Origin: Oscillospiraceae bacterium
GTDB lineage: Bacteria > Bacillota > Clostridia > Oscillospirales > Ruminococcaceae
Direction: 5' to 3'
NCBI GenBank assembly: GCA_017461565.1
Contig: JAFTXQ010000005.1
Coordinates: 18,315-82,314 of the forward strand
Length of the DNA: 64,000 nucleotides
Part shown: positions 26,590 to 35,049 of the stretch, piece after piece
Layout of the letters: every line of letters starts with the position of its first letter
Position numbering within the stretch: position 1 is the first letter of the stretch
Notes under the pieces: model-generated
Seen by the model: the letters and a program-made list of their open reading frames with translations, nothing else
What the model was told of the DNA's origin: nothing
Databases searched by the model: none
Made by a program: the position numbers and the translations under genes

Positions 26590-27762
26590 TCAGACACCGA
26601 ACAGTGCCTTGATCTTTTCTTCCTCAAGCTTAGCGCCGATCACGCACATTCTGCCTGTGATATCCGCAGAGCCAGTGCGAACCTCGTACTCCTCGGGAAC
26701 AAAATCAAAGTGATACCATACGCCGTCGCCTGCAACGATTCCCTTTGCACGCAGTACAGTACCGTACTGCTCGTCCGAAAGCTTAGCAAGAGCGTTCTCA
26801 AGCTCTTCCTTTGTGAACTTCTTTGCAGTCTCGATACCGAATGTGGAGAACACCTCATCAGCGTGGTGGTGATGATGGTGATGGTCGTGGTCGTGACAGC
26901 CGCAGGTGCACTCTTCGTCATGGTCGTGATGGTGGTGATGCTCGTGGTCGTGATCGTGGCAGTGGCACTCCTCGCCATCCTCGTGATGGTGGTGATGCTC
27001 ATGGTCGTGATCGTGGCAGTGGCACTCCTCGCCATCCTCGTGATGGTGGTGATGCTCGTGGTCGTGATCGTGGCAGCAGCACTCCTCGCCATCTTCATGA
27101 TGGTGGTGATGCTCGTGAGAATGACCGCATACAGGGCATACATCCTTGAGAAGCTCCTCTGCGAACTTGTTCTCACTCTCCATAGCGGAAAGGATCTGCT
27201 TGCCGTCGATATCATCCCAGGGAGTGGTAACGATGGTAGCCTTGTCGTTAAGCTCCTTTATCATTGCCACAGCAGCTGCAAGCTTTTCCTCGGAAAGCTT
27301 CTGGGAACGGCTGAGAATGATGGTCTTTGCGCTTTCGATCTGGTTCTTGTAGAACTCGCCGAAATTCTTCATATACATTTTGATCTTGGATGCATCGGCA
27401 ACAGTAGTATAGCTGTTGAGGCTGATCTCAGCGCAATCAACATCCATCACAGCCTTGATGACATCGGAAAGCTTGCCAACGCCCGAGGGCTCGATAAGGA
27501 TACGGTCAGGGCTGAACTGCTCCAGCACCTGCTTCAGAGCCTTGCCGAAATCACCTACAAGAGAACAGCATATACAGCCCTGGTTCATCTCGGTGACTTC
27601 GATACCTGCGTCCTTCATAAATCCGCCGTCAATGCCGATCTCGCCGAACTCGTTCTCGATAAGCACGAGCTTCTCACCGGTGTATGCTTCCTTGAGCAGC
27701 TTCTTTATGAGAGTGGTCTTACCTGCTCCGAGAAAGCCTGAAAAAACATCTATCTTTGTCAT
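26590..27762 (-). CDS. CobW/COG0523 GTPase metallochaperone with His-rich repeats
   Basis: Predicted GTP-dependent metal chaperone, probably zinc, 390 residues. Walker A is GFLGAGKTT (9-17), the metal motif is CICC at 63-66, and LIEPSGVGKLSDV is the family's switch region. Between about residues 213 and 312 is a histidine/aspartate/cysteine-rich insert with 19-residue units (HEHHHHHEDGEEC plus HCHDHD). A CobW C-terminal domain follows (about 315-390). The insert could buffer several metal ions. Start ATG with AGAGG upstream and a good promoter. The Fur-family regulator in the window is PerR, not Zur; no clear Zur box was found. Confidence 0.92.
   Translation of the reverse strand: MTKIDVFSGFLGAGKTTLIKKLLKEAYTGEKLVLIENEFGEIGIDGGFMKDAGIEVTEMNQGCICCSLVGDFGKALKQVLEQFSPDRILIEPSGVGKLSDVIKAVMDVDCAEISLNSYTTVADASKIKMYMKNFGEFYKNQIESAKTIILSRSQKLSEEKLAAAVAMIKELNDKATIVTTPWDDIDGKQILSAMESENKFAEELLKDVCPVCGHSHEHHHHHEDGEECCCHDHDHEHHHHHEDGEECHCHDHDHEHHHHHEDGEECHCHDHDHEHHHHHDHDEECTCGCHDHDHHHHHHHADEVFSTFGIETAKKFTKEELENALAKLSDEQYGTVLRAKGIVAGDGVWYHFDFVPEEYEVRTGSADITGRMCVIGAKLEEEKIKALFGV
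26938..27108. repeat. Three tandem 57-bp coding repeats
   Basis: Three near-identical 57-bp units starting at 26938, 26995 and 27052 encode the His-rich 19-residue repeat of the CobW protein, with degenerate units on both sides. The near identity at DNA level suggests recent expansion by slippage or unequal exchange. Confidence 0.9.
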
Positions 27763-27799
27763 AACTTTACCTCTTTCTGAAATTTATCGTACAGAATTT

Positions 27800-27828
27800 A
27801 TTGTATCACATTTTCTTTTACTAGTCAA
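27800..27828 (-). promoter_or_regulatory. Promoter of the CobW operon
   Basis: Minus strand TTGACT (27828-27823), 17 bases, TACAAT (27805-27800), 38 bp before the start codon. Confidence 0.7.
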
Positions 27829-27887
27829 GTCAAATCATAAAACTTGAGCTTATCAGCAATATTAAGAACAGTATATTATTATTTTAC

Positions 27888-27916
27888 TTGACAGATGGAT
27901 AAAATTAGTATATAAT
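27888..27916 (+). promoter_or_regulatory. Consensus promoter of the TetR gene
   Basis: TTGACA (27888-27893), 17 bases, TATAAT (27911-27916). Confidence 0.8.
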
Positions 27917-27946
27917 AATACCAAACAGCTTCAAGGGGTGAACATT

Positions 27947-28537
27947 TTGACTACAACGCCCAAGCACAACTCCGACAAACGTGTTATTCGTACAAAAAAA
28001 GCGATCAAAAATGCGCTTTTTGAAATAATGAACAACAAAGATATCGCAGAAATCAGCATAAGCGAACTGACGGCCTGCGCCAACATCAACCGACGCACTT
28101 TTTACACCCACTACCGTAATATAACAGATATCCTGGACGAAATAGAGAGCGATCTTGTTGCTTCACTCGCTCAGCTCCTTAGCTCAAACGATCGTAACGA
28201 TATAAAAAACAGCACCAAAAAGATCTTTCTCGGTTTTCACAAGCTTATCTCAGAGGAATTTGAATACTATTTCAAGCACATGAGGATGGATGTAAGAGGC
28301 AGACTCACGTCAAGACTGAGAAATGCCATTAAGGCTTCAACTGCCTCGCTTTATAAAAACACCTTCCCCGAAAGCGACGAAAACGGAAATATAATTTCTG
28401 CTTTTGTAGCGGGTGGCTTTCTTGCCTGTTACATGGAATGGTACTACTCTGAAGAACGCATTCCTATCGAAAAGGCTGCAGAGATGGTAGGCATAATGAC
28501 TGAAGTATGCTCCGGAGCACGGAGCGAATCTTTATAA
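27947..28537 (+). CDS. TetR/AcrR-family transcriptional regulator
   Basis: DNA-binding repressor, 196 residues. The N-terminal helix-turn-helix (about 15-60) reads KKAIKNALFEIMNN ... ISISELTACANINRRTFYTHY, typical of the TetR family. The C-terminal ligand/dimer domain resembles the TetR_C type common in Firmicutes. TTG 27947 is chosen because AAGGGGTG ends seven bases before it; the GTG at 27938 lies within that ribosome site. Divergent from the CobW operon, so it may control it, but the next plus-strand genes are separated by a terminator. Ligand unknown. Confidence 0.85.
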   Translation: MTTTPKHNSDKRVIRTKKAIKNALFEIMNNKDIAEISISELTACANINRRTFYTHYRNITDILDEIESDLVASLAQLLSSNDRNDIKNSTKKIFLGFHKLISEEFEYYFKHMRMDVRGRLTSRLRNAIKASTASLYKNTFPESDENGNIISAFVAGGFLACYMEWYYSEERIPIEKAAEMVGIMTEVCSGARSESL

Positions 28538-28548
28538 ACAACATAGCA

Positions 28549-28577
28549 AAGAGCGGCTGCAAGGCTGCTCTTTTTTT
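28549..28577 (+). terminator. Intrinsic terminator after the TetR gene
   Basis: Seven-bp stem GAGCGGC/GCTGCTC (one G-T pair) followed by seven T. Confidence 0.8.
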
Positions 28578-28655
28578 GCCTCAAGATGAGAGTTTTTATG
28601 GAGCCATTCGTCTAATATATGAAGGTACCTTACAATCCTACAAAGGAGTGACAGA

Positions 28656-29213
28656 ATGGAACATGGTTCAAAACAGTACAAACGCTTTCTAACAGGAGAT
28701 GACGAAGGTATAGTCGAGATAATACGTCTTTACAAGGATGGTCTGATACTGTATCTGTGCTCCTTTGCAGGCGATATCCACACCGCAGAGGACATAACGG
28801 AAGAGGTTTTCGTAAAGCTTGTGACAAAAAAACCACATTTTTCGGGTAAGAGCAGCTTCAAAACATGGCTGTATACCATTGCCAGAAACGCTGCATTCGA
28901 CTTTTTTCGCAAAAACGCAAAGATCTCTGACAAGCCAATTGAGGATTATGCGGAGCTGGCAACCGAGCAAGCTGATTTCGAGCGGCAGTATTTGCAAAAG
29001 GAACGTGAGCTCATGCTCCACAATGCTTTAAAAAAGCTAAAACCCGAATACAGACAGGTGTTGTATCTTATCTATTTTGAGGGATTTACAAACTCGGATA
29101 CCGCAGTTATCATGAAAAAAAGCAAGCGCCAGATCGAAAACCTTATGTACCGTGCAAAGAAGTCGCTTAAGGCACAGCTTGAAAAGGAGGGCTTTGTATA
29201 TGAAGAGCTATAA
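28656..29213 (+). CDS. ECF RNA polymerase sigma factor
   Basis: Extracytoplasmic-function sigma factor of 185 residues. Region 2 contains the core-binding stretch DITEEVFVKLVTK and TWLYTIARNAAFDFFRK (about 45-90); region 4 is the helix-turn-helix LKPEYRQVLYLIYFEGFTNSDTAVIMKKS (quoted here in outline, about 125-175). ATG with AAAGGAGTG upstream. The last 14 bp overlap the start of the next gene, a membrane protein likely to be its anti-sigma factor. No self-regulated promoter was identified. Confidence 0.88.
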   Translation: MEHGSKQYKRFLTGDDEGIVEIIRLYKDGLILYLCSFAGDIHTAEDITEEVFVKLVTKKPHFSGKSSFKTWLYTIARNAAFDFFRKNAKISDKPIEDYAELATEQADFERQYLQKERELMLHNALKKLKPEYRQVLYLIYFEGFTNSDTAVIMKKSKRQIENLMYRAKKSLKAQLEKEGFVYEEL

Positions 29214-30204
29214 AGAAATGGCTGAAAACGTATTACGCCGCAGAAATGAATATAATACTGCAAAGAAAAAAAGAACGAAAAAGCTTCTTATAAGCATCAC
29301 CGCCGCTACGCTCACGCTGATAGCAGGCACCATCGGTGTTGGCGCAGCCGTAGGCAGCCTCAGGCTGCTTTCTGACAAAGGCGAAAGTAAGATCACATCG
29401 GAGATCAGAACTGATGTTCACACCGAAGCCGTTGCAGGAATAGAAATGAATATTGCCGAATTTTTGTCCGACGGACATTGTGTTCAGATGACGGTGCATT
29501 ACACAGCAACAGACAATAACGGAAAAAAGTGGCTAGCTGGAACTCAATTCAGCGCTGATACTTGCAGTATCAAGCCCGACATCAAGGATGGCAACAGCAT
29601 AGAGTACGGCGTTAATTACGGTTACAGCTGTTATGAATATGAGAATTATCGTACCGAAACCGACCGATATTTTTATTTAGGCTTCTATGCAAGCTCGGGA
29701 GAATACGGCACAGGGCAAGCAAAATTCACCTATCCCATGCCGGACGGAGAAAAAACAATGCTGATGAACACGCAGGACAATGTAGGCACGAAATGGTATA
29801 GGCTTGTAAGTGATAAGCAGCCCTGCGATGATTTCAATGTGAAATACCTCACGTTATCAAAGCTGTCCTTTGCCATCTATGGCGACAATATCAACATTTA
29901 CGAGATAACCGAATCAGACAGCCGTATGACAGATGACCACACTCCACTTGAAGATATTCCGATATATGCCGTAATGGAAAGCGGAAACCGAATAAGGCTT
30001 AAATGGTCAAGTGGATATACCGAGACCACCGCAAAGTTAGAGAACAGATATACCGATCTTGTTATCGCAAGCGGAAGCGTCATAGAGTTTGTACCTGATT
30101 CCACAGAAGAGATAAATTATATCAGACAATATGTCAATACCGATAAGATACAAAAGATCAGAATAGGCGACTGCTGTTTCGAACTTGAGCCTATCGAGGA
30201 ATAA
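29200..30204 (+). CDS. Putative anti-sigma factor, single-pass membrane protein
   Basis: 334 residues: a short basic cytoplasmic segment (1-27), one membrane helix (about 28-50, LLISITAATLTLIAGTIGVGAA) and a 280-residue extracytoplasmic domain of unknown fold. The start at 29200 has AAAAGGAGGG upstream and overlaps the sigma gene, so they are coupled. Position and topology fit an anti-sigma factor, resembling DUF4179-type regulators, but the cytoplasmic part is too short for a classical zinc anti-sigma domain. The signal sensed is unknown. Confidence 0.6.
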   Translation: MKSYKEMAENVLRRRNEYNTAKKKRTKKLLISITAATLTLIAGTIGVGAAVGSLRLLSDKGESKITSEIRTDVHTEAVAGIEMNIAEFLSDGHCVQMTVHYTATDNNGKKWLAGTQFSADTCSIKPDIKDGNSIEYGVNYGYSCYEYENYRTETDRYFYLGFYASSGEYGTGQAKFTYPMPDGEKTMLMNTQDNVGTKWYRLVSDKQPCDDFNVKYLTLSKLSFAIYGDNINIYEITESDSRMTDDHTPLEDIPIYAVMESGNRIRLKWSSGYTETTAKLENRYTDLVIASGSVIEFVPDSTEEINYIRQYVNTDKIQKIRIGDCCFELEPIEE

Positions 30205-30253
30205 CACAAAAGCTTTGTCGGAGTTTTACCGTCAACGGCATTTCCATAAACTG

Positions 30254-30281
30254 AGAGCAGCTTTATTAAGCTGCTCTTTTT
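30254..30281 (+). terminator. Intrinsic terminator after the anti-sigma gene
   Basis: Ten-bp stem AGAGCAGCTT with its complement, loop TATT, then a T-run. Confidence 0.85.
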
Positions 30282-30297
30282 CACTGCAATTTCTGCA

Positions 30298-30326
30298 TTG
30301 ACTTTTCGGAGAAAAAGGAGTAGAAT
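30298..30326 (+). promoter_or_regulatory. Promoter of the MATE gene
   Basis: TTGACT (30298-30303), 17 bases, TAGAAT (30321-30326), 31 bp before the start. Confidence 0.65.
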
Positions 30327-30357
30327 TATATCATAATTAAAAAGAAAAGAGATAGAA

Positions 30358-31722
30358 ATGAACACAGCAGACGCATATTACAAAAAAATGACTGAGACCC
30401 CTGTCTCACAACTGATAATCAAATTGGGCATCCCGACAACCATATCGATGCTTGTCACAAGCATATACAATATGGCAGACACATATTTTGTCGGCAGTCT
30501 CGGTGAAAGTCCTCAGGCTGCAACGGGAATTTTATTTACACTTCAGGCTATTATCCAGGCGCTGTCCTTTATGCTTGGGCAAGGCTCCGGCACACTGGTC
30601 TCAAAAAGCCTTGCTGAAAAAAATATCCATGAAGCTTCGCAATATGTTTCCACAGCGTTTTTTACCGGCGCTGCGGCAGGAGCAGTGCTTATGGTTCTGG
30701 GACTTGTTTTCCTCGACCCGCTGCTGTATATTCTTGGAAGCACAGATACCATTCTCCCGTATGCAAGGGACTACGGAATGTGGGTGCTTATTGCCTGCCC
30801 TTTCATGGTGTGCTCGTTTGTGCTCAATAACAATCTAAGATACGAGGGTAAGGCTTTCTTTGCCATGATAGGGCTTGTCACGGGCGGTCTTATTAACATC
30901 TTCGGTGACTGGCTGCTTATCGGAGTATTTGAGATGGGTGTATTCGGTGCCGGTCTTTCCACTGCCGCCTCACAGTTCATAAGCTTTACGATACTGCTTG
31001 TTGCACATTTCAGGATGGCACAGGGCAGCATACATCCAAAATATATCAGCAGGAAGCTTAAAATGTACCTTTCTATAATGAAGATAGGTTTCCCTGCACT
31101 GATACGCCAGGGACTTACCTCGATCTCAAACGGTCTGCTCAATAACCTTACAAAGCCCTTCGGCGACGCCGCTATCGCAGCTATGAGCGTTGTTGGACGA
31201 TACTCTATGTTGGTGATGTGCGTGGGTCTCGGAATAGGTCAGGGATTTCAGCCTGTCGCATCGTTCAACTATCAGGCTAAGAAGTATCTGCGTGTAAAAA
31301 AAGGACTGCTGTTCACAATGGGTGTTGGATTTGTACTTGTGCTTATAATGGCACTCCCAGGACTTATCATTCCCGAATTTATCGTGAGCCTTTTTCAGGA
31401 AAACAGTCAGGTACAGCAGATCGGCGGCTTTGCACTTCGCTGTGCAAGTATAGGAGTCCTTTTCCTGCCGCTATCCATCCCCGTGAATATGCTGTATCAG
31501 AGCATCCGCAAGGCAGGCGTTTCCTCTTTTCTTTCAATGATACGCTCGGGTCTTATGCTGATCCCGACGCTGCTTATCACGACGCATTTCTTTCAGCTTA
31601 CAGGTATACAGATATCACAGCCGATAGCAGATATCGGCACAGGTCTGATAAGCATACCGTTTATCATCCATTTTCTGGTCAAGACTCCAAATACGGACTT
31701 TGAAGAAAAAACTAAGGCATAA
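30358..31722 (+). CDS. MATE-family efflux transporter
   Basis: Inner-membrane multidrug/toxin exporter driven by sodium or protons, 454 residues with about twelve hydrophobic segments in two related halves. The N-terminal stretch LGIPTTISMLVTSIYNMADT and FVGSLGE are typical of the MATE family (NorM/DinF/MepA group). ATG after AAAGAGAT. Monocistronic between two terminators. Substrate cannot be predicted. Confidence 0.92.
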   Translation: MNTADAYYKKMTETPVSQLIIKLGIPTTISMLVTSIYNMADTYFVGSLGESPQAATGILFTLQAIIQALSFMLGQGSGTLVSKSLAEKNIHEASQYVSTAFFTGAAAGAVLMVLGLVFLDPLLYILGSTDTILPYARDYGMWVLIACPFMVCSFVLNNNLRYEGKAFFAMIGLVTGGLINIFGDWLLIGVFEMGVFGAGLSTAASQFISFTILLVAHFRMAQGSIHPKYISRKLKMYLSIMKIGFPALIRQGLTSISNGLLNNLTKPFGDAAIAAMSVVGRYSMLVMCVGLGIGQGFQPVASFNYQAKKYLRVKKGLLFTMGVGFVLVLIMALPGLIIPEFIVSLFQENSQVQQIGGFALRCASIGVLFLPLSIPVNMLYQSIRKAGVSSFLSMIRSGLMLIPTLLITTHFFQLTGIQISQPIADIGTGLISIPFIIHFLVKTPNTDFEEKTKA

Positions 31723-31724
31723 AC

Positions 31725-31774
31725 AAAAAACTCCGTGCGATAAGGATCATATCCCCACCGCACGGAGCTTTTAT
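31725..31774. terminator. Bidirectional intrinsic terminator
   Basis: Stem CTCCGTGCG/CGCACGGAG with a 19-base loop and A/T runs on the two sides, between the convergent MATE and carboxypeptidase genes. Confidence 0.8.
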
Positions 31775-32682
31775 TTTATCATATCATACAATTCGATCAC
31801 AGCCTGATAACGTTCATCATCCGTACGGCAACCTGCCGCAATTACGATATATTCCTTTCCGTCACGCTCAAACACTGCCGAAAGGCAGTTCCCTGCTCTC
31901 GACGTTGTGCCTGTCTTAAGTCCCAGCGCCGAAGGACAGTAATAAGGACTTTCCTTCTGCAAAAGCTTGTTGGTGTTGACCCACGTAACATTCTCGCCAG
32001 TTTCAAACACCCTGTATGTGTCTGTAAGCGCCACGCAGTCCCTTATCTCGGGATGCTTCATGGCACAGGCGGAAAGGCGTGCTATATCGGTAACCGTGGT
32101 GTAGTGCCGCTCGTCGTCCCATCCGTCCGGATCAATAAAATGGCTGTCAGTTGCGCCGACATCATACGCAAAGCCGTTCATCAGGTCGGCAAAAAACCTG
32201 ACAGCCTCGGTATCCGACAAAGGCTCGGCACAAACGAGTCTTGCCGTATTGACCGCAACGGTATATGCTGCGTCATTTCCCGACGCCAGCATCATACCTG
32301 CTATCAGATCACGCAGCGTCAGCCGCTGTCCCTGTGAGATATAACACAGGCTTGAGCCCTCGTGTACAAGCTGAAGCTCTGTGCCAACCTCGAACACCGT
32401 ATCTGCCGAAGCGTATTTCAGCGCCGTACAGGCGGTAACGATCTTGGTAAGGCTTGCAGGCGCTATCCGCTCAGTGGCATTGTGTGCGCTGATACACTCA
32501 AGCGTCGACAGCTCATACACACCATAATACGGTGCGGATACAACGTTGCTTCCGCCGGATACAGGCACGCCGTAGCTGCCACGAACAATGACTGCCACTG
32601 CCGTAATCGCCGCAGCAAGTACCAACACTATAACTGCAATAGTATAGTTTCGCTTTTTAACTTTATCATACTTCCTGAACAT
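31771..32682 (-). CDS. D-alanyl-D-alanine carboxypeptidase (PBP5-type), membrane anchored
   Basis: Serine peptidase that trims the terminal D-Ala from peptidoglycan stem peptides, 303 residues. One N-terminal membrane anchor (about 13-33) is followed by the S11 domain: SxxK at Ser77-Lys80 (ASLTK), SxN at Ser134-Asn136 (SGN) and KTG in GLKTGTTSRAGN. The C-terminal PBP5 beta domain is absent, so anchoring is at the N-terminus. ATG after AGAGAGGAA. Whether it serves vegetative wall or spore cortex is open. Confidence 0.92.
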   Translation of the reverse strand: MFRKYDKVKKRNYTIAVIVLVLAAAITAVAVIVRGSYGVPVSGGSNVVSAPYYGVYELSTLECISAHNATERIAPASLTKIVTACTALKYASADTVFEVGTELQLVHEGSSLCYISQGQRLTLRDLIAGMMLASGNDAAYTVAVNTARLVCAEPLSDTEAVRFFADLMNGFAYDVGATDSHFIDPDGWDDERHYTTVTDIARLSACAMKHPEIRDCVALTDTYRVFETGENVTWVNTNKLLQKESPYYCPSALGLKTGTTSRAGNCLSAVFERDGKEYIVIAAGCRTDDERYQAVIELYDMIK

Positions 32683-32700
32683 GGTATATTATTCCTCTCT

Positions 32701-32793
32701 TTATTGAATAAATATACCATCCATCCCCTGTCTCAAACAAAAAAGACAGCTCGCAGGAGCGGCTCTGATACAGCCGAAATATTCGTTATTCAT
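32701..32793 (-). CDS. Possible 30-residue peptide ORF upstream of the carboxypeptidase gene
   Basis: ATG 32793 has GAGGTGA seven bases upstream and a 30-codon frame ending in TAA, 18 bp before the carboxypeptidase start. The product starts MNNEYFGCIRAAPASC, has three cysteines and no recognised family. It might be a leader peptide or chance. Evidence is only the ribosome site and position. Confidence 0.25.
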   Translation of the reverse strand: MNNEYFGCIRAAPASCLFCLRQGMDGIFIQ

Positions 32794-32832
32794 GGTACAT
32801 CACCTCACTTTGAAGAGATATACCATCCATCC
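32712..32832. repeat. Pair of 15-bp direct repeats
   Basis: ATATACCATCCATCC occurs at 32712-32726 and 32818-32832, 106 bp apart, flanking the small frame upstream of the carboxypeptidase gene. Function unknown; could be duplicated regulatory sites. Confidence 0.6.
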
Positions 32833-32878
32833 TCTCAAATCAGATATATCATAACACCTTTTTTCGGATATGTCAAGG

Positions 32879-33421
32879 CTAAAGCCTGCGTGTACGGCTT
32901 CCGAGAGACCTGAGCACCGTATTGCGACGCTCCTCGCCCTTATCTGCCGACAACGTATCGAGCTTTACACGAAACATAAAATACGACAGCTGCCGCAGGC
33001 TGACCGACACCGCAGGCACTATACCAAGCACACTGTAATGCGCAGCACCGCAAAGCTCGCAGGCACTTGCACATATAAAGCCAGCCGATGCAATTATCAC
33101 CATAACGATATTGAACGACCGCTCTGCGGTAGCCCTGTCATAGTCGGTCAGACGGCTTCCCCTCAGCCGTTTTGCAGGTGCAGCAAGTTCCAGCGCCATC
33201 ACAAGCAATGAAGTAATACCGACGCCCACTGCCACAGGCAGCATAGCAGAAAGGTGAACCGTGAGATCGGCACAGCATGAAAAATACATCACAGCGGCTA
33301 TGACCGAAGCGATTGCGGAGAATGTCCAGCACACAAGTCCGCAGACAGTCTCAGAGGAGAGACGTTTCAGTGCCGTGAACAGTACAGCAGCCGCACCAAC
33401 AGCCAGAACAAAAGTAATCAT
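32879..33421 (-). CDS. Hypothetical integral membrane protein, last gene of the two-component operon
   Basis: 180 residues with about five hydrophobic segments and a basic C-terminal tail (LRSLGSRTRRL). I recognise no family. Its ATG overlaps the TGA of the preceding gene in ATGA, so it is coupled to it. With the next entry it forms a membrane-protein pair of unknown role at the end of a response regulator-kinase operon. Confidence 0.75.
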   Translation of the reverse strand: MITFVLAVGAAAVLFTALKRLSSETVCGLVCWTFSAIASVIAAVMYFSCCADLTVHLSAMLPVAVGVGITSLLVMALELAAPAKRLRGSRLTDYDRATAERSFNIVMVIIASAGFICASACELCGAAHYSVLGIVPAVSVSLRQLSYFMFRVKLDTLSADKGEERRNTVLRSLGSRTRRL

Positions 33422-35049
33422 GCTGTCACCGCCTTTTCAGAAGCGTCGAGGCATATCTTTCTGTCGGCGCAGCATTTTTCACTGAACCAGAGGATGAATT
33501 TTGTCTTCAGCAACACCGTCTCTGGCGACTCCCTGCCTGTCAGCAGCGACATTTCCTCAGACGACATCAGCTTTGCCAGTCCGAACTGGCACAGAAATGC
33601 TGTCAACGCCTCAAATCCACCGAGACTGTCCCTGTCCGCAGCGAGCGTATAACCCTTATCGGCAGCCGCATCAACGGCACGGAAGCAGCCTATAAACTCC
33701 GAAAGCCTGTCCGTAACATCGTCCAGGTCGGAGCGTTCAGAGAAACGGCTTTCGTTCTCAGCGCTCATTCCAAGTCTTACTGCGGTGAGGATATTCTGCT
33801 CAAACAGCATCGGATCTGAAATGATCGCCTGCTCGGTATTGCGCACCGCCAGCACGCTTTTACCACGCACATATATCATGGCAAATATCAGCGAAAGTGT
33901 ATCGACAAGTACGGCAAGTATAAGCGAAACAAGCGCATCTGCTCCAAAGCTTCCGCTTGTGACTGCATATATCGGGAGAGTATAGATATTTTCAAAAGGA
34001 TAGCTTTCCTCGCTGACGTCACAGCCTGCCGCTTTCAGCTCATCACAGGCTGCTGCTATAACTGAAATAAGCTTTTCACGTACTACTCCATCAGGGCTGT
34101 CCTGTGCTATCTCTTCATAAGACGGAACCGCAAGACTTATATCAGTAGCCGAAATAAATTCAGGTATATCAAACGGCTTGCCGCTCAGCGATCTGTACAA
34201 TGCGGATATCTTCGCCGAAGCATTTCCATCTCCGCTCTGCGCCTTGCTGCGCATTATCTCGGCAGCCATGTAAAAATTATCGCCGCCGTAGGAAAGCAAC
34301 GTGCCCTCGATAAGTGAAATATCCGCCGTCATTTCAGCAATGCGCTCGCTTATCTGCGAGATATCATCAATGCCATATTTGTTGAGCAACGCCTGCAGTT
34401 TTCCCTGCTGCTCCGCAGTGCTTCCCTGTGAGAATGCAGTCAGATACGCCGTATAAGCTTCGGCGTAATCCTCGTATTCCTCATAGTCATCCCTGCGGGG
34501 CGGCTTCATACCCTGCACACTCTCGCTCTCTGTATTGTTTATCTCCTCGGACAGCTTTTCAAGGGTCGCTTTCTCGGTGGTGAGCATGGTGTACTCGGAT
34601 ATGATGTAATTAACACCCTCGTCCACAGCAGCGGAATATGCGCCGCTGTCCTCACCGAGAAGTCCGTCACGCAGGCTTGTAAGCTCCTTTGCGTAGCTGT
34701 TGTAGGTCTTTTCAAGATACCGTGACGGCGGATTGATGTTGTTGTAGATTCCGACGAATGAAAAGTAGCTTGAACAGCTTACCGCAAGGATAAGAGCAAG
34801 TATCTTCAGGAAAGTAACACGCCTGCGCAGTCCGTTTTCAAGGAAATATACTACCGACTGCACCGCCAGTGCAAACAGAAGCGGCGCATAGGCGAATGTC
34901 GCGCCGAAATACGCCTTTGCGCCGTCAAATGTTGTGAAAAATGAGATTATCTGCAATAAAAGCGACACTATCGCTGCGACAGCCATCAGCGACCGTTCCC
35001 CAAAAAGGAACAGGTCGCCGCCACTGCCGAAATAATGTTTTTTATCCAT
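33418..35049 (-). CDS. Hypothetical membrane protein with large coiled extracytoplasmic loop
   Basis: 543 residues. Three membrane segments (about 20-120), then a mostly helical, Glu/Ser-rich extracytoplasmic loop (about 125-365) with coiled-coil character, a fourth segment (about 370-395, LVSLILAVLVDTLSLIFAMIY) and a cytoplasmic C-terminal domain of about 140 residues. No known family recognised. It overlaps the kinase gene by 8 bp and the 180-residue gene by 4 bp. It could be the sensed or regulated membrane component of the two-component system. Confidence 0.75.
   Translation of the reverse strand: MDKKHYFGSGGDLFLFGERSLMAVAAIVSLLLQIISFFTTFDGAKAYFGATFAYAPLLFALAVQSVVYFLENGLRRRVTFLKILALILAVSCSSYFSFVGIYNNINPPSRYLEKTYNSYAKELTSLRDGLLGEDSGAYSAAVDEGVNYIISEYTMLTTEKATLEKLSEEINNTESESVQGMKPPRRDDYEEYEDYAEAYTAYLTAFSQGSTAEQQGKLQALLNKYGIDDISQISERIAEMTADISLIEGTLLSYGGDNFYMAAEIMRSKAQSGDGNASAKISALYRSLSGKPFDIPEFISATDISLAVPSYEEIAQDSPDGVVREKLISVIAAACDELKAAGCDVSEESYPFENIYTLPIYAVTSGSFGADALVSLILAVLVDTLSLIFAMIYVRGKSVLAVRNTEQAIISDPMLFEQNILTAVRLGMSAENESRFSERSDLDDVTDRLSEFIGCFRAVDAAADKGYTLAADRDSLGGFEALTAFLCQFGLAKLMSSEEMSLLTGRESPETVLLKTKFILWFSEKCCADRKICLDASEKAVTA

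Noticed and set aside
26938-27108. Repeats as a possible CRISPR array
   Set aside because: Units are adjacent with no unique spacers and are in frame with a coding gene.
26710-27741. Long open frames on the plus strand (up to 343 codons) across the CobW gene
   Set aside because: They mirror the His-rich repeat, have Val/Met-rich low-complexity products and no ribosome site; the minus-strand CobW motifs are unambiguous.
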